The translations under genes were made by a program, and so were the position numbers. Under the pieces are notes generated by a model. It did no database searches, was not told where the DNA came from, and saw only the letters and a program-made list of their open reading frames with translations. From Macrococcus epidermidis (lineage in GTDB: Bacteria; Bacillota; Bacilli; Staphylococcales; Staphylococcaceae), in NCBI RefSeq assembly GCF_003259695.1, contig NZ_PZJH01000004.1, forward strand, positions 62,001 to 126,000: DNA of 64,000 nt, in the 5' to 3' direction. Shown here piece after piece: positions 1 to 9,777 of the stretch. The number at the start of each line of letters is the position of its first letter. Position 1 is the stretch's first letter.

Positions 1-1
1 T

Positions 2-64
2 AAAAGTAAAGACTTGCCTGAAATTGTGGAATTTATTAGAATTAAAATGTCTGAGACAATATAA
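2..64 (+). CDS. 3' end of an unidentified gene
   Basis: An open frame enters from the left edge and stops at TAA 62-64. It encodes about 20 residues ending in MSETI. Too little is visible to name a family. The next gene starts 15 bases later behind a strong ribosome-binding site (AAGGGGG), so the two may be co-transcribed. Confidence 0.5.
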   Translation, partial: KSKDLPEIVEFIRIKMSETI

Positions 65-79
65 AGGGGGACATTAACA

Positions 80-340
80 ATGGCAAATATCGATAAACTC
101 GTATCATATGCTGAACTTAAATTAGGTCAATTTGGTTCAGATTACCGTGAAAATCACGAAGAAGATAAAGTGCAGGAGATTCAACCACGCAGCTATGATG
201 TGAATGGAACTTCTATCGATGTGCATTATGATGCACAAAGTTACGTAATTGATTTAACAAAATCTGGTGTACGTGATGTCACAGAAGAAGATGCACAAGC
301 AGTTGTAGCAAGATTAAAAGAATTCTTCAATCAAAAATAA
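80..340 (+). CDS. Conserved hypothetical protein, 86 aa
   Basis: A small, acidic, soluble-looking protein with no signal peptide or membrane segment. The start is supported by AAGGGGG about 9 bases upstream of ATG. The sequence alternates predicted strands and a C-terminal helix (TEEDAQAVVARLKEFF), which suggests a compact alpha/beta fold. I do not recognise a named family and propose no function. It is probably the last gene of an operon entering from the left, since a terminator hairpin follows within 25 bases and menA converges on it. Confidence 0.7.
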   Translation: MANIDKLVSYAELKLGQFGSDYRENHEEDKVQEIQPRSYDVNGTSIDVHYDAQSYVIDLTKSGVRDVTEEDAQAVVARLKEFFNQK

Positions 341-360
341 TAAAAATAATAATAAAAAAA

Positions 361-391
361 TCGTGAGACTAGATAAAAGCCTCACGGTTTT
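361..391. terminator. Bidirectional terminator between the 86-aa gene and menA
   Basis: A CGTGAG/CTCACG stem is followed by a T-run on the plus strand and preceded by an A-run (T-run for the minus strand). It can end both convergent transcripts. Confidence 0.75.
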
Positions 392-1318
392 TTAAATTGC
401 AGTTAATGCTGCGAGATATAAGCCTAGTGCAAATAAGAATCCGAATACGGTGTTGAATTGACCCGTAACTTTCATTGCAGGCATGAGTTCAATCGGTGTA
501 TTGCCTTTAAAGAAGCGATTTACTGCTTTGATTGGTAAGTTAAAGCTTAACAATACAAGTAATAAAAATGGTGAACCATATGGTTTATAGAATACTGTAT
601 ACAGTACTACCAGGAAACTGATTAAGTATAATAATGCCATTGTAATAATTGCGATTGTTTTCCCGACTAAGATAACATATGTCTTTCTGCCACTCGCTTT
701 ATCTTTTACACGGTCACGAATATTATTAGCCATATTAATCATGCCGATATTGATTGAAACTGGAATTGACATAATTGCAGGGTACCATTCTAGATGTCCC
801 ACCTGAATGTAGAATGTAATCATAATGATTACAAATCCCATAAAGAATCCTGCAAAGATTTCACCGAATGGTGTCCATGAAATTGGAACGGGGCCACCTG
901 TATAGAAATAACCTACTGCCATACATACAATTCCAACAAGTAAGATTAACCATGACGATTGAGAACAAATATAAAGACCTAATATGGCTGCAATAATATA
1001 AAAAGCAATCGCTAAATTATATACTGACTTAGGACTCATACCATTTCTTACAATTGCACCACCGATTCCGACCGATGTATGATCATCCAGTCCGCGCTTA
1101 TAATCGAAATATTCATTAAACATATTTGTTGCCGCTTGTATTAGTAAGCACGCAATAAGCATGATAATTAATAGATCGATACGGATATCAGTGAAATATT
1201 TTGCGCATGCTGTTCCGACAAGTACAGGTACGAAACTTGCTGTTAAAGTGTGTGGTCGCATTAAGTGATAATACATTGCAATACCAGTGTGTTGTTGTAA
1301 ATGTTCAGACATATTCAT
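392..1318 (-). CDS. menA: 1,4-dihydroxy-2-naphthoate polyprenyltransferase MenA
   Basis: Membrane UbiA-family prenyltransferase that attaches the polyprenyl tail to 1,4-dihydroxy-2-naphthoate, giving demethylmenaquinone. At 308 aa it has the usual length. The first Asp-rich motif, NMFNEYFDYKRGLDD, is at residues 65-79, and the second, DRVKDKASGRKT, is near 201-212. These bind Mg-polyprenyl diphosphate. Eight or so hydrophobic segments span the protein. It is transcribed divergently from menF, with about 137 bp between the starts, the same arrangement as in staphylococci. AGAGG lies just upstream of the ATG. Confidence 0.95.
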   Translation of the reverse strand: MNMSEHLQQHTGIAMYYHLMRPHTLTASFVPVLVGTACAKYFTDIRIDLLIIMLIACLLIQAATNMFNEYFDYKRGLDDHTSVGIGGAIVRNGMSPKSVYNLAIAFYIIAAILGLYICSQSSWLILLVGIVCMAVGYFYTGGPVPISWTPFGEIFAGFFMGFVIIMITFYIQVGHLEWYPAIMSIPVSINIGMINMANNIRDRVKDKASGRKTYVILVGKTIAIITMALLYLISFLVVLYTVFYKPYGSPFLLLVLLSFNLPIKAVNRFFKGNTPIELMPAMKVTGQFNTVFGFLFALGLYLAALTAI

Positions 1319-1400
1319 ACCTCTTTTATTCTTAATGTATAAATTTTATATTTAATAATAGTCATCGTCAACAAATCTAGCATAATTTGTCCAATAATCA

Positions 1401-1429
1401 TTGAATAATGTTAAAATAATAAGTATATT
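1401..1429 (+). promoter_or_regulatory. Predicted sigma-A promoter of menFDHB
   Basis: TTGAAT (1401-1406) and TATATT (1424-1429) are separated by 17 bp. The predicted transcript start is only about 20 bases ahead of the menF start, so the leader would be very short. Sequence match only. Confidence 0.55.
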
Positions 1430-1455
1430 ATTTTGAAGTGAAAGAAGTGTAGCAT

Positions 1456-2760
1456 GTGCCGATTAATCAACAGTTTGAGACGCATTTAACAACGAATAAA
1501 ATTAATAAAATAGAACAATTTGATTTAGACTTCCAGCTAAATGTTGCATGGATCATGGATTATTTTCATGCATTTGCAGGAGAGCGTTATGTCTTTATCA
1601 ATAAAGATAAATCTTTTAAGTTAATCGGTATCGGTCATCATTCAGTACTTACAGCAGATACGATTCATCCTGTACATATCGAACGACAGTTTAAGGCGAT
1701 TGTTCAGGATGCAGCATATATTGGTAATGGTTCGCAGTATGAATTAAAACTTTTTGGTGGCTTCCAGTTTGATAATAATGAAAGTAAAAATTTTTCTGCA
1801 TATGAAAAGAGTCATTTCATCATTCCGAAAATACAGATTGTAGAAAGCAATGGACACGCTTCAATAATATTTGTTGATCAGTCTTCAGATAAAATACAGA
1901 TAATTGATGCATTAAGACATCATGCAGCAGATAAAGTACAAGATAACAAAATAATATCTGCTGAAGATATTGATCTGGACTTATTTAAATCTAATGCACA
2001 TAAAGCAATATCGATGATGCAGCAAGATAAACTGGAAAAAGTTGTGCTTTCAAGAAAAAGAAAGATTACAATGGCACGCGATATCGATATATTGCCACTC
2101 ATCGAGCAGGCGATGAAAAATCATGAAGTGAGTTATTTTGCTTTAATAGAGTCTGGTGCACAAACATTTATTACAAAGACACCTGAACAGCTTGTTGCGG
2201 TGCAGGATGGCATCCTTCATACAAATGCCATTGCCGGAACGATGGGCAAAAGTATTGATAATGCGAAACAAAAGTTACTGGATGATGAAAAGAATCTATA
2301 TGAACATAAAATCGTTGTAGAAAGTATAAAGGAAGATTTAGCACCGTTTACAAATGAGATTACTTTAAAACAATCACCGGATATATTAGAAAATCAATTT
2401 TTCTATCATTTATATACACCGATCAATGCGAAGTTGAATCGTGGTGGATTATTAGAAGTAACTGAAAGTCTACATCCAACACCTGCGCTAGGTGGTTTTC
2501 CGAAACGTGCGGCGATGCATTTCTTAGCGGAAGCAAATGAAGGGCGTGGATTATACGGGGCACCATTAGGTTATGTTGATTTAAATGATGAAGGTGAGTT
2601 TATCGTTGCCATCCGTTCGATGGTGATCCAGGATAACACTGCGATGCTCTTTGCAGGATGTGGCATTGTTAAGTCGAGTGTTGTAGAGAGTGAAGTTTAT
2701 GAAACAGAAATTAAATTTAAACCGATGTTAGAAATGTTAGGAGTAAATGAAGATGAATGA
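1456..2760 (+). CDS. menF: Isochorismate synthase MenF
   Basis: Chorismate-binding enzyme (434 aa) that isomerises chorismate to isochorismate, the entry step of menaquinone synthesis. The C-terminal chorismate-binding domain spans roughly residues 170-425, with the recognisable segments KVVLSRKR, AIAGTMGKS and FAGCGIV. The start is GTG at 1456 with only a weak GAAAGAAG element upstream. No ATG fits the alignable N-terminus better. It overlaps menD by 8-14 bases, so translation is probably coupled. Confidence 0.93.
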   Translation: MPINQQFETHLTTNKINKIEQFDLDFQLNVAWIMDYFHAFAGERYVFINKDKSFKLIGIGHHSVLTADTIHPVHIERQFKAIVQDAAYIGNGSQYELKLFGGFQFDNNESKNFSAYEKSHFIIPKIQIVESNGHASIIFVDQSSDKIQIIDALRHHAADKVQDNKIISAEDIDLDLFKSNAHKAISMMQQDKLEKVVLSRKRKITMARDIDILPLIEQAMKNHEVSYFALIESGAQTFITKTPEQLVAVQDGILHTNAIAGTMGKSIDNAKQKLLDDEKNLYEHKIVVESIKEDLAPFTNEITLKQSPDILENQFFYHLYTPINAKLNRGGLLEVTESLHPTPALGGFPKRAAMHFLAEANEGRGLYGAPLGYVDLNDEGEFIVAIRSMVIQDNTAMLFAGCGIVKSSVVESEVYETEIKFKPMLEMLGVNEDE

Positions 2761-4420
2761 CGCGTTAACTAAACAAGTGTTTCATTTCGTTAAATCATTA
2801 TATGATTATGGTGTACATGAGATAGTGATTTCACCTGGATCACGCTCAACACCAGTTGCGATAGCATGTGAACTTCACCCAAAGATGAAGACGTATATTC
2901 ATCCAGATGAACGCAGTGCAGCTTTCTATGCACTTGGACTAATGAAAGCAACGAACAAGCCGGTTGCTGTACTCTGTACATCTGGTACTGCAGCAAGTAA
3001 CTACACACCGGCAGTGTCTGAGTGTTTTATCAGTCATATGCCACTCGTTGTGATTACGAGTGACAGACCCCATGAACTGCGCAATGTCGGTGCACCACAG
3101 GCGATTAATCAAGTAGGGATGTTTAGCAATTTTGTTCAATATGAACGTGACTTTCCGATCGCAGATGATACAGATGAATCGATTCAATTTATCGATGCTG
3201 TAATGATGCAGTCTAGTCGTTATTTCAGTGGACCGATGAAAGGCCCGGTACATTTCAATATACCTTTCAGAGAACCATTGATGCCGGACTTTGAGCTAGC
3301 AGAAATGATGATGATCAACCCAAAGGTTCAGGTTAGTTATCAGAAGACATTTGATGTCAATACAGTCAAACCAATCATTCGTCAGGAAAAAGGCATTATA
3401 ATCGTTGGTGATTGTCAGCTGGAAGATTTAACACAGATGCTTGTCTTTTCTACAATACATAATATACCGATTATTGCAGATCCGCTCAGTCAGATTCGTG
3501 ATTTAAAACATCCGAATGTTGTGACAACAGGAGACAGTATCTTTAAAGTCATTAAAGATATTCAGCCGGGATATATTATTCGTGTCGGTAACGCAGTTGT
3601 ATCGAAAGCAATCAATCAATGGATTAAAGCGCAGACGGCACCACAAATTTTAATTCAACCAAGAATTCAGCCTAATACATTTCCGAAAGTGCCGGATTTA
3701 TTTATCGAAATTACTGCAAACGACTTCTTTAGACAAGTCGCAGAAGAGAAACCAGTCAACAATCAATCATGGATTAAATTCTGGCATACATTAAATGATT
3801 TAGTCATCAATCACATTATGCAGCACACACAAACGATATTCGACGAAGGTAGTGCGATGTATCAGATCTTTAAACAAATCAAGAAGAATGAAGTCATCTT
3901 TCTGGGTAACAGTATGCCGATAAGAGATTGCGATACATTCTTTACAAACTTTGAAGGTAAACCGTATTGTAATCGTGGGGCAAATGGTATTGACGGTGTA
4001 GTGAGTACGGCGCTTGGAATGTCTCGACATAAAAAGGTGACGTTGATAATCGGTGATATCTCATTTTTCCATGATATGAACGGTCTTGTTATGCAGAAGA
4101 TGTTATCAGAATATCACCATGCTCATATGATTAATATTGTAGTGATGAATAATAATGGTGGCGGTATATTCAGTTATTTACCACAGTATGAAGATAAGAA
4201 GCATTTTGAACGTTTATTTGGCACACCGCTGAATCTCGATTTTGAACATACTGCAAAGTTGTATGACTTTAAATATAAGAAATTTAATGTATTTGATGAA
4301 ATCACATTACCGAAAGCAAGCGGTCATATTATAGAAATCACTTCTGACCGAGAAGAGAATTTGAAAGCACACAGTGCATTAATTACTACTTTAAAGGCGA
4401 AACTCAATGCTGAAATATAA
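2753..4420 (+). CDS. menD: SEPHCHC synthase MenD
   Basis: Thiamine-diphosphate enzyme that joins isochorismate and 2-oxoglutarate. It has the catalytic-Glu region HPDERSAAFYALG at the N-terminus and the ThDP/Mg motif starting GDISFFHDMNG and running to VVMNNNGGGIFSYLP near residues 430-480. Two in-frame ATGs exist (2747 and 2753). The second is preferred because TTAGGAG lies at a proper distance from it. The stop overlaps the menH start by 14 bp. Confidence 0.94.
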   Translation: MNDALTKQVFHFVKSLYDYGVHEIVISPGSRSTPVAIACELHPKMKTYIHPDERSAAFYALGLMKATNKPVAVLCTSGTAASNYTPAVSECFISHMPLVVITSDRPHELRNVGAPQAINQVGMFSNFVQYERDFPIADDTDESIQFIDAVMMQSSRYFSGPMKGPVHFNIPFREPLMPDFELAEMMMINPKVQVSYQKTFDVNTVKPIIRQEKGIIIVGDCQLEDLTQMLVFSTIHNIPIIADPLSQIRDLKHPNVVTTGDSIFKVIKDIQPGYIIRVGNAVVSKAINQWIKAQTAPQILIQPRIQPNTFPKVPDLFIEITANDFFRQVAEEKPVNNQSWIKFWHTLNDLVINHIMQHTQTIFDEGSAMYQIFKQIKKNEVIFLGNSMPIRDCDTFFTNFEGKPYCNRGANGIDGVVSTALGMSRHKKVTLIIGDISFFHDMNGLVMQKMLSEYHHAHMINIVVMNNNGGGIFSYLPQYEDKKHFERLFGTPLNLDFEHTAKLYDFKYKKFNVFDEITLPKASGHIIEITSDREENLKAHSALITTLKAKLNAEI

Positions 4421-5201
4421 ATATTTTAATCGTGATAAAGAAAGTCTTATTGTCATGATTCATGGTTTCCTGGGTAGCATTCAAACCTTTCTTCCAGCAA
4501 AAGAAAGACTGTTGTCCCACACAGATGTGTTATTAGTAGAATGTCCAGGACATGGAGCGGCTTTTAATACGGATGAAACGTGGTCATTTGATGCAATTGC
4601 AGCATCGTTAACACAAACATTAACGCGTTATCGAAATCAATATACCGAAATCATTCTGTATGGTTATTCGATGGGGGGGCGTATAGCGCTATATACTGCA
4701 TTGCATTATCCGGAATTAATCGATAAGCTTATAATCGAAAGTGCGACGCCTGGAATTGAAGATGAGCAATTAAGAAAAGAGCGTATTCAGCAGGATGAAG
4801 AACGCAGTAATTGGATAGAAACAGATTATCCGGCATTTATTAAACACTGGGAAAAGCTATCTTTATTTAAAACGTATCATCCGTTAACTGATGCACAGCA
4901 AACAAGACAGCGTGAGATAAGAATGCATCACGAACCAATGGGTATTGCTAAAGCTTTAAGAGAATATGGAACAGGCAGACAACCGAATCTCTGGCCGCTT
5001 TTACCTAGCTTTAATAAACCGGTCTTATTGCTTACTGGAAGTTTAGATAAGAAGTTTGAATCAATCGCTAAACGTATGGTAGAAGCACTGCCCGATGCCC
5101 GACATATGATAATTGAAGCGGGTCATACAATTCATGTGGAGAATTTAAAAATATTTGATACAATAATAGTATCGTTTATCAAGGAGGAAAATCATGACTA
5201 G
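4407..5201 (+). CDS. menH: SHCHC synthase MenH (alpha/beta hydrolase)
   Basis: 264-aa alpha/beta-hydrolase that removes pyruvate from SEPHCHC to give SHCHC. It has an HGFLGS oxyanion segment (residues 19-24), the nucleophile elbow GYSMGG with Ser88, a late Asp in [10 protein letters not shown] and the catalytic His in [10 protein letters not shown]. It lies between menD and menB with overlapping ends (14 bp and 8 bp). That context separates it from unrelated hydrolases of the same fold. Confidence 0.92.
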   Translation: MLKYKYFNRDKESLIVMIHGFLGSIQTFLPAKERLLSHTDVLLVECPGHGAAFNTDETWSFDAIAASLTQTLTRYRNQYTEIILYGYSMGGRIALYTALHYPELIDKLIIESATPGIEDEQLRKERIQQDEERSNWIETDYPAFIKHWEKLSLFKTYHPLTDAQQTRQREIRMHHEPMGIAKALREYGTGRQPNLWPLLPSFNKPVLLLTGSLDKKFESIAKRMVEALPDARHMIIEAGHTIHVENLKIFDTIIVSFIKEENHD

Positions 5202-6012
5202 AGTTTGGGAAACATTAAAAGAGTATAAAGAAATAAAATATGAATTTTTTGAAGGTATCGCGAAAATTACGATCAACCGTCCGGAAGTTCGTAACGCGTT
5301 TACACCGAATACAGTAATGGAAATGATCGATGCATTCTCTCGTGCACGTGACGATCAAAGAGTAGGTGCAATCATCTTAACAGGAGAAGGTGACTTAGCA
5401 TTCTGTTCAGGTGGCGACCAAAAAGTACGTGGCCATGGTGGTTACGTAGGTGATGATAATATTCCACGTTTAAATGTATTAGATTTACAACGTTTAATCC
5501 GTGTTATTCCTAAACCAGTTGTCGCGATGGTTCGTGGCTATGCAATCGGTGGTGGACACGTATTACACATCGTATGTGACTTAACAATCGCTGCTGACAA
5601 TGCACGTTTCGGTCAAACTGGACCAAAAGTAGGTTCATTTGATGCTGGATATGGTTCAGGTTATTTAGCAAGAATCGTTGGACATAAAAAAGCACGTGAA
5701 ATCTGGTACTTATGCCGTCAATATGATGCGCAGGAAGCATTAGATATGGGCTTAGTTAATACAGTAGTACCTTTAGACCAAATTGAAGATGAAACTGTAC
5801 AATGGTGTAAAGAGATGTTACAACATTCTCCAACAGCATTACGTTTCTTAAAAGCTGCGATGAACGCTGATACTGATGGACTAGCTGGTTTACAACAATT
5901 CGCTGGTGACGCTACATTACTTTACTACACAAGTGATGAAGCGAAAGAAGGTCGTGACGCATTTAAAGAAAAACGTCAGCCGAACTTCGATCAGTTCCCT
6001 AAATTCCCATAA
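5194..6012 (+). CDS. menB: 1,4-dihydroxy-2-naphthoyl-CoA synthase MenB
   Basis: Crotonase-fold enzyme (272 aa) that cyclises o-succinylbenzoyl-CoA to DHNA-CoA. Typical segments are [14 protein letters not shown] (oxyanion and substrate loop), [11 protein letters not shown] and [19 protein letters not shown] sits directly upstream of the start. Codon usage (many TTA, CGT, GGT) looks like a well-expressed core gene. It is the last gene of menFDHB, and a strong terminator follows. Confidence 0.96.
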   Translation: MTRVWETLKEYKEIKYEFFEGIAKITINRPEVRNAFTPNTVMEMIDAFSRARDDQRVGAIILTGEGDLAFCSGGDQKVRGHGGYVGDDNIPRLNVLDLQRLIRVIPKPVVAMVRGYAIGGGHVLHIVCDLTIAADNARFGQTGPKVGSFDAGYGSGYLARIVGHKKAREIWYLCRQYDAQEALDMGLVNTVVPLDQIEDETVQWCKEMLQHSPTALRFLKAAMNADTDGLAGLQQFAGDATLLYYTSDEAKEGRDAFKEKRQPNFDQFPKFP

Positions 6013-6023
6013 GCAAGAGAGTG

Positions 6024-6053
6024 AAGCACCCTTTTTTTGGGGTGCTTTTTTTG
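6024..6053 (+). terminator. Rho-independent terminator of menFDHB
   Basis: An AAGCACCC/GGGTGCTT stem encloses a short T-rich loop and is followed by seven or more T residues, 12 bases after the menB stop. Confidence 0.9.
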
Positions 6054-6124
6054 TTAACAAAATTTACGTAAAATTAATTTGTTAATTTTTGTGTTCATTT
6101 GTATATTATATGTGAGGTGATGAT

Positions 6125-7132
6125 ATGTTCCTGAAATTATATGATTTTAGTGATTATGAACAATATTTGTGGGAAGTTAAGAATCGTATAGAATTGGACA
6201 GTTTTGATGAATCACAGCTATATACATTTGAACGTGGGTATATGGGAGAGAGAATATGCTATGATGCATTGAAAGGTACACGTGGCGGCGTGAAGTTATG
6301 GAATGTGAGAATCAGGAGTAATGGCGAAGTGCAATTTGACTTTTTGTTGATTAAAGACAGATTTATTATACATATTGATGTAAAAAATTTTGCCGGACCG
6401 TATACATTTAGTAATAATAACTTTGTGAGTGAGAATAATTATGTGAATGCCAATCCATTAGTACAACTCGATAAAGCAGAGAAGAAGTTAAAGTATTTCT
6501 GTTATAAAAATAATATCGATTATCAGGTGAAAAGTTATGTGTTATTTATTAATCCTACATTTGAATTGAGTGGACTAGAACATACTGATAAGCTATTATA
6601 TTCAACGGACGTCTCAAGAATTGTGAAAATGTTAGGTGAGGGGGAACCGACAAATGAAGAGCTATATATTGGAGAATTATTAAAAAAGCATCATCATCCT
6701 AATAGTAAGTATGAACGCATACATTATTATCCCTTCAATGCTTTAAAACCAGGTATGAAGTGTCCGGAATGTCGAAAGTTTTTGCCGATAGTGTCTGGAC
6801 GTCAAAGAATTGTACGTTGTGATTGTGGATATAAAACTCCAAAAAATAAATTAGTACTTGATGCATTTAGAACGATAAAAATCCTGAAAAATGATGCTGT
6901 AACTACGGCTGATATTAGTAGATATACCGGTATAGGTAAAACAACGATTAGAAATGTACTGAAATCTGAATTTGAAACGTATGGAAAGAATAAAGGACGC
7001 AAATATACAGTCAAGAAAACAGTGAAGGGAATTTTTGAATCATCAGTAGAGTATAGAACCTCATCGCTAGATGTTGATAAACGGAATATATCAACATCTA
7101 GTGAAGAAGGTCGGGAATATATCATGTCGTAG
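6125..7132 (+). CDS. NERD-domain protein with zinc ribbon and HTH
   Basis: 335-aa protein with an N-terminal nuclease-related NERD domain (about residues 35-140, including GYMGERICYDALKG and FIIHIDVKNFAGPYTF, whose D-x-K resembles a PD-(D/E)XK core). A four-cysteine zinc-ribbon-like segment (CPECRKFL...CDCGYK, about 219-240) follows, then a helix-turn-helix-like stretch (TTADISRYTGIGKTTIRNVL). NERD proteins are thought to process nucleic acid; the substrate is unknown. The last ~25 codons lie inside the first unit of a 62-bp repeat array, so the native C-terminus may have been replaced by repeat sequence. It interrupts the men genes. Confidence 0.8.
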   Translation: MFLKLYDFSDYEQYLWEVKNRIELDSFDESQLYTFERGYMGERICYDALKGTRGGVKLWNVRIRSNGEVQFDFLLIKDRFIIHIDVKNFAGPYTFSNNNFVSENNYVNANPLVQLDKAEKKLKYFCYKNNIDYQVKSYVLFINPTFELSGLEHTDKLLYSTDVSRIVKMLGEGEPTNEELYIGELLKKHHHPNSKYERIHYYPFNALKPGMKCPECRKFLPIVSGRQRIVRCDCGYKTPKNKLVLDAFRTIKILKNDAVTTADISRYTGIGKTTIRNVLKSEFETYGKNKGRKYTVKKTVKGIFESSVEYRTSSLDVDKRNISTSSEEGREYIMS

Positions 7133-7287
7133 ATGTTGATAAACGGAATATATCAACATCTAGCAATGAAGGTCGGGAATATATCATGTCGTAGATGTTG
7201 ATAAACGGAATATATCAACATCTAGTGAAGAAGGTCGGGCGTATATCATGTCGTAGATGTTGATAAACAATATATATCAACATCTAG
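7068..7287. repeat. 62-bp tandem hairpin repeat, 3.5 copies
   Basis: Units start at 7068, 7130, 7192 and 7254, each exactly 62 bp apart. Each holds a perfect 12-bp inverted repeat (TAGATGTTGATA / TATCAACATCTA) around a 9-nt loop, followed by a conserved 29-nt linker containing GAAGGTCGGG. The last unit is cut after its hairpin and has a variant loop. There is no T-tract after the hairpins, so they are not ordinary terminators. The first unit is translated as the C-terminus of the NERD gene. Confidence 0.95.
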
Positions 7288-7362
7288 CACCAAAGCGCAT
7301 ACCGATGTATTAACTTCTTCTTTTTGATATGATAATTATATTAACTAAGAGGACGTGGCATT

Positions 7363-8766
7363 ATGCAGTGGCTTAAGACAACAGCAAATCGATATCCAGA
7401 TAAAACAGCAATTTTTTATCAAGATCAACATATTTCTTATCAATTACTCTACGAACAAGCTCAAAAAGTAGCATACGAACTCGATCAACTTCAACATCAT
7501 CGTGTTGCGCTTGTAGCGGAAAATACATTAATGGATTGTTATTTTATTCATGCTGCGATAATTGCGAATATTGAAATAGTGATGATCAATAAGCATCTGA
7601 CTGAACATGAAATGAGAAAGCAAATGGCGTCTGTGGATACAGAGCTTTTATTTTCAAATAATAATTACACGCACATCTCTGCTATACATAAATCAGAGTT
7701 TGTTAGAAAGGCAATAAATCAGCATTCAACATTAACTGCCAAACCGAATCATCCAGAAGATATATTATCTATTATGTTTACTTCAGGGACGACTGGTGTT
7801 CAGAAAGCAGTACCTCAACGCTTTATTAATCATTTAGCAAGTGCCGGAAATTGTAAACAGATATTTACGTATGACCATGATTCAATTTGGCTGGATGTTC
7901 TGCCATTGTTTCATATAAGTGGTTTGAGTGTATTAATACGTGCAGTGATTGATGGCTGCTCTGTCGTATTGCATGAAAAGTTTGATGCAAAGCAGATTAT
8001 CGATGATATTAAAGATAAAGAGATTACGCATATCTCGCTTGTACCCCAAACGTTAGAACGTCTCTTAAGACAAGGACTTAACCAGCAATATGCCCTTCAA
8101 GGCATACTGATTGGTGGTGCTAAACTAGATGATCGTTTACTTATTCAGGCACGAAGTGCAAACCTACCCGTCTATACATCATTTGGCATGACTGAAACAT
8201 GTTCTCAAATGATTACAGCATCACCAAAAGATATTCAAAAGTATCCAAAGAGTGTCGGTCAGGTCAATCAAAATATCCAATTATTTAATGCAGTGAATCA
8301 GGTCGGTGAAATTGGTGTTCGTGGTGATAATGTCATGCACGGTTATCTTTATCCGGAAAGTGCAAATCAAGAAGCATTCATAGATGGATATTTCTTAACA
8401 GGAGATATCGGGTATATCGAAGAGGATCATCTTTATATATTAGACCGTCGCAAAGATTTAATTATTTCAGGTGGAGAAAATATATATCCTTCAGAAATTG
8501 AGCAGGCCATATTAAGTCATACGTCTGTACATGCAGCTTGTGTTATTGGTATTAACGACAGCGAGTGGGGCAGTGTGCCGGTTTGTTTATATGAAGCGGA
8601 TGGTAATATGGATGCAACTATTCAGAATGTATTAAATAATAATATCGCAAAATATAAGCATCCTAAACAATTTATTCGAGTAAATAATTTAAAACGAACA
8701 TCGAACGGAAAAATATCACGTCATCAATGTAAGGAATGGTTTATGCATGAATATCTCAAAGCTTAA
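7363..8766 (+). CDS. menE: o-Succinylbenzoate-CoA ligase MenE
   Basis: 467-aa member of the ANL acyl-CoA synthetase family that activates o-succinylbenzoate to its CoA thioester. It has the AMP-binding P-loop MFTSGTTGVQKAVP (about residues 140-155), FGMTETCSQ, the hinge/adenylate motif YFLTGDIGYIEEDHLYILDRRKDLI and the C-terminal catalytic-lysine region RTSNGKISR. AGAGGACG lies upstream of the ATG. It overlaps menC by 20 bp, forming a two-gene unit that completes the men set. Confidence 0.93.
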   Translation: MQWLKTTANRYPDKTAIFYQDQHISYQLLYEQAQKVAYELDQLQHHRVALVAENTLMDCYFIHAAIIANIEIVMINKHLTEHEMRKQMASVDTELLFSNNNYTHISAIHKSEFVRKAINQHSTLTAKPNHPEDILSIMFTSGTTGVQKAVPQRFINHLASAGNCKQIFTYDHDSIWLDVLPLFHISGLSVLIRAVIDGCSVVLHEKFDAKQIIDDIKDKEITHISLVPQTLERLLRQGLNQQYALQGILIGGAKLDDRLLIQARSANLPVYTSFGMTETCSQMITASPKDIQKYPKSVGQVNQNIQLFNAVNQVGEIGVRGDNVMHGYLYPESANQEAFIDGYFLTGDIGYIEEDHLYILDRRKDLIISGGENIYPSEIEQAILSHTSVHAACVIGINDSEWGSVPVCLYEADGNMDATIQNVLNNNIAKYKHPKQFIRVNNLKRTSNGKISRHQCKEWFMHEYLKA

Positions 8767-9727
8767 TATTTATTCATATGCTGCACCTTTTAAAGCGCCG
8801 ATCAAGACAAATCTTATTACTTTAAATGAGCGGAAGGTACTTGTAGCAGGTATCGTAATTGATGGTGTGGAATATTATGCGGAAGCAAATAGTTTTGAGA
8901 CACCGTGGTATCATTTTGAAACGATTGAAACGGTTTATCAATCACTCGTCAATCAGTTTCAAATAATAAAAAATAGACCGATATCTTCAATAGAAGCATT
9001 CAATGCTTTACTTGATTCTGAAAAACCGAATGCATCCAGTTGTTTTGATATCATTGCGTATCAATATTTTAATACGCTAAAGCCAGTGACTGTGTTGATC
9101 GGTCAAACGTTACATCATGATGCACGTGTTATTCAACCGAACGCTACACGTGTAAAATTAAAGATGCATCACAATATTTTAGCGCAAGTACAATCCATTC
9201 GTAAGACGAGTGATGTAGAGATCGTCATCGATGCAAACGGGTTAATGGATGCAAATCATTTTAACTTGATCCGTAAACTTTCTGAGTATGACATTCTTTA
9301 TTTTGAAGAGCCGTTCAGTTCTATTGAAGATTATCGTTCAATGCATCGCTTGAATCCGAAGGTTAATCTTGCTATTGATGAAAGTGCGACTGATGCGCAT
9401 ACGATACAACAATTTTATAATATAGGCGTTAATACTGCAGTTATTAAATATAGTAGATTAGGTGGCGTGACTAGTGCACTTAAGATAAAAGAAGACTTAC
9501 CAGAAATGAAGCTCGTATCCGGCGGCATGTATGAATTTGGTCTCAGCAAATATTTCACTGCGCTGCTCGGTGAAACGTTTCAGACTGTACCGGACATTAC
9601 GCCGAAAGGTACTTATTTTGCGCATGACTTTACTGAATATGACGAAATAATTAGCGACAATCGACTCAATATTTCTGTACCAAAAGTAAAGAAATCTCAT
9701 CTCACATTATTAGCTGCTTACGATTAA
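8747..9727 (+). CDS. menC: o-Succinylbenzoate synthase MenC
   Basis: Enolase-superfamily dehydratase (326 aa) that converts SHCHC to o-succinylbenzoate. Signature residues are visible in order: the KLKMH lysine, metal ligands in VIDANGLMD, YFEEPFS and AIDESATD, and the second catalytic lysine in AVIKYSRLGG. The start lies inside menE, suggesting coupled translation. The protein is slightly shorter than the ~333 aa typical of staphylococci but appears intact. Confidence 0.92.
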   Translation: MNISKLNIYSYAAPFKAPIKTNLITLNERKVLVAGIVIDGVEYYAEANSFETPWYHFETIETVYQSLVNQFQIIKNRPISSIEAFNALLDSEKPNASSCFDIIAYQYFNTLKPVTVLIGQTLHHDARVIQPNATRVKLKMHHNILAQVQSIRKTSDVEIVIDANGLMDANHFNLIRKLSEYDILYFEEPFSSIEDYRSMHRLNPKVNLAIDESATDAHTIQQFYNIGVNTAVIKYSRLGGVTSALKIKEDLPEMKLVSGGMYEFGLSKYFTALLGETFQTVPDITPKGTYFAHDFTEYDEIISDNRLNISVPKVKKSHLTLLAAYD

Positions 9728-9745
9728 TAAAGCTGTATAGATAAA

Positions 9746-9777
9746 AAGGAAATTCCATTTCGGAATTTCCTTTTTTA
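9746..9777. terminator. Bidirectional terminator between menC and yidD
   Basis: A GGAAATTCC/GGAATTTCC stem is flanked by AAAAA on one side and TTTTTT on the other. It can serve menC on the plus strand and yidD on the minus strand. Confidence 0.85.

Noticed and set aside
6802-7125. Minus-strand frame within the NERD gene
   Set aside because: No ribosome-binding site and fully antisense to zinc-ribbon and HTH coding sequence.
7068-7287. Possible CRISPR array
   Set aside because: Period 62 bp, but the linkers between hairpins are as conserved as the hairpins, so there are no variable spacers. No cas genes are near.
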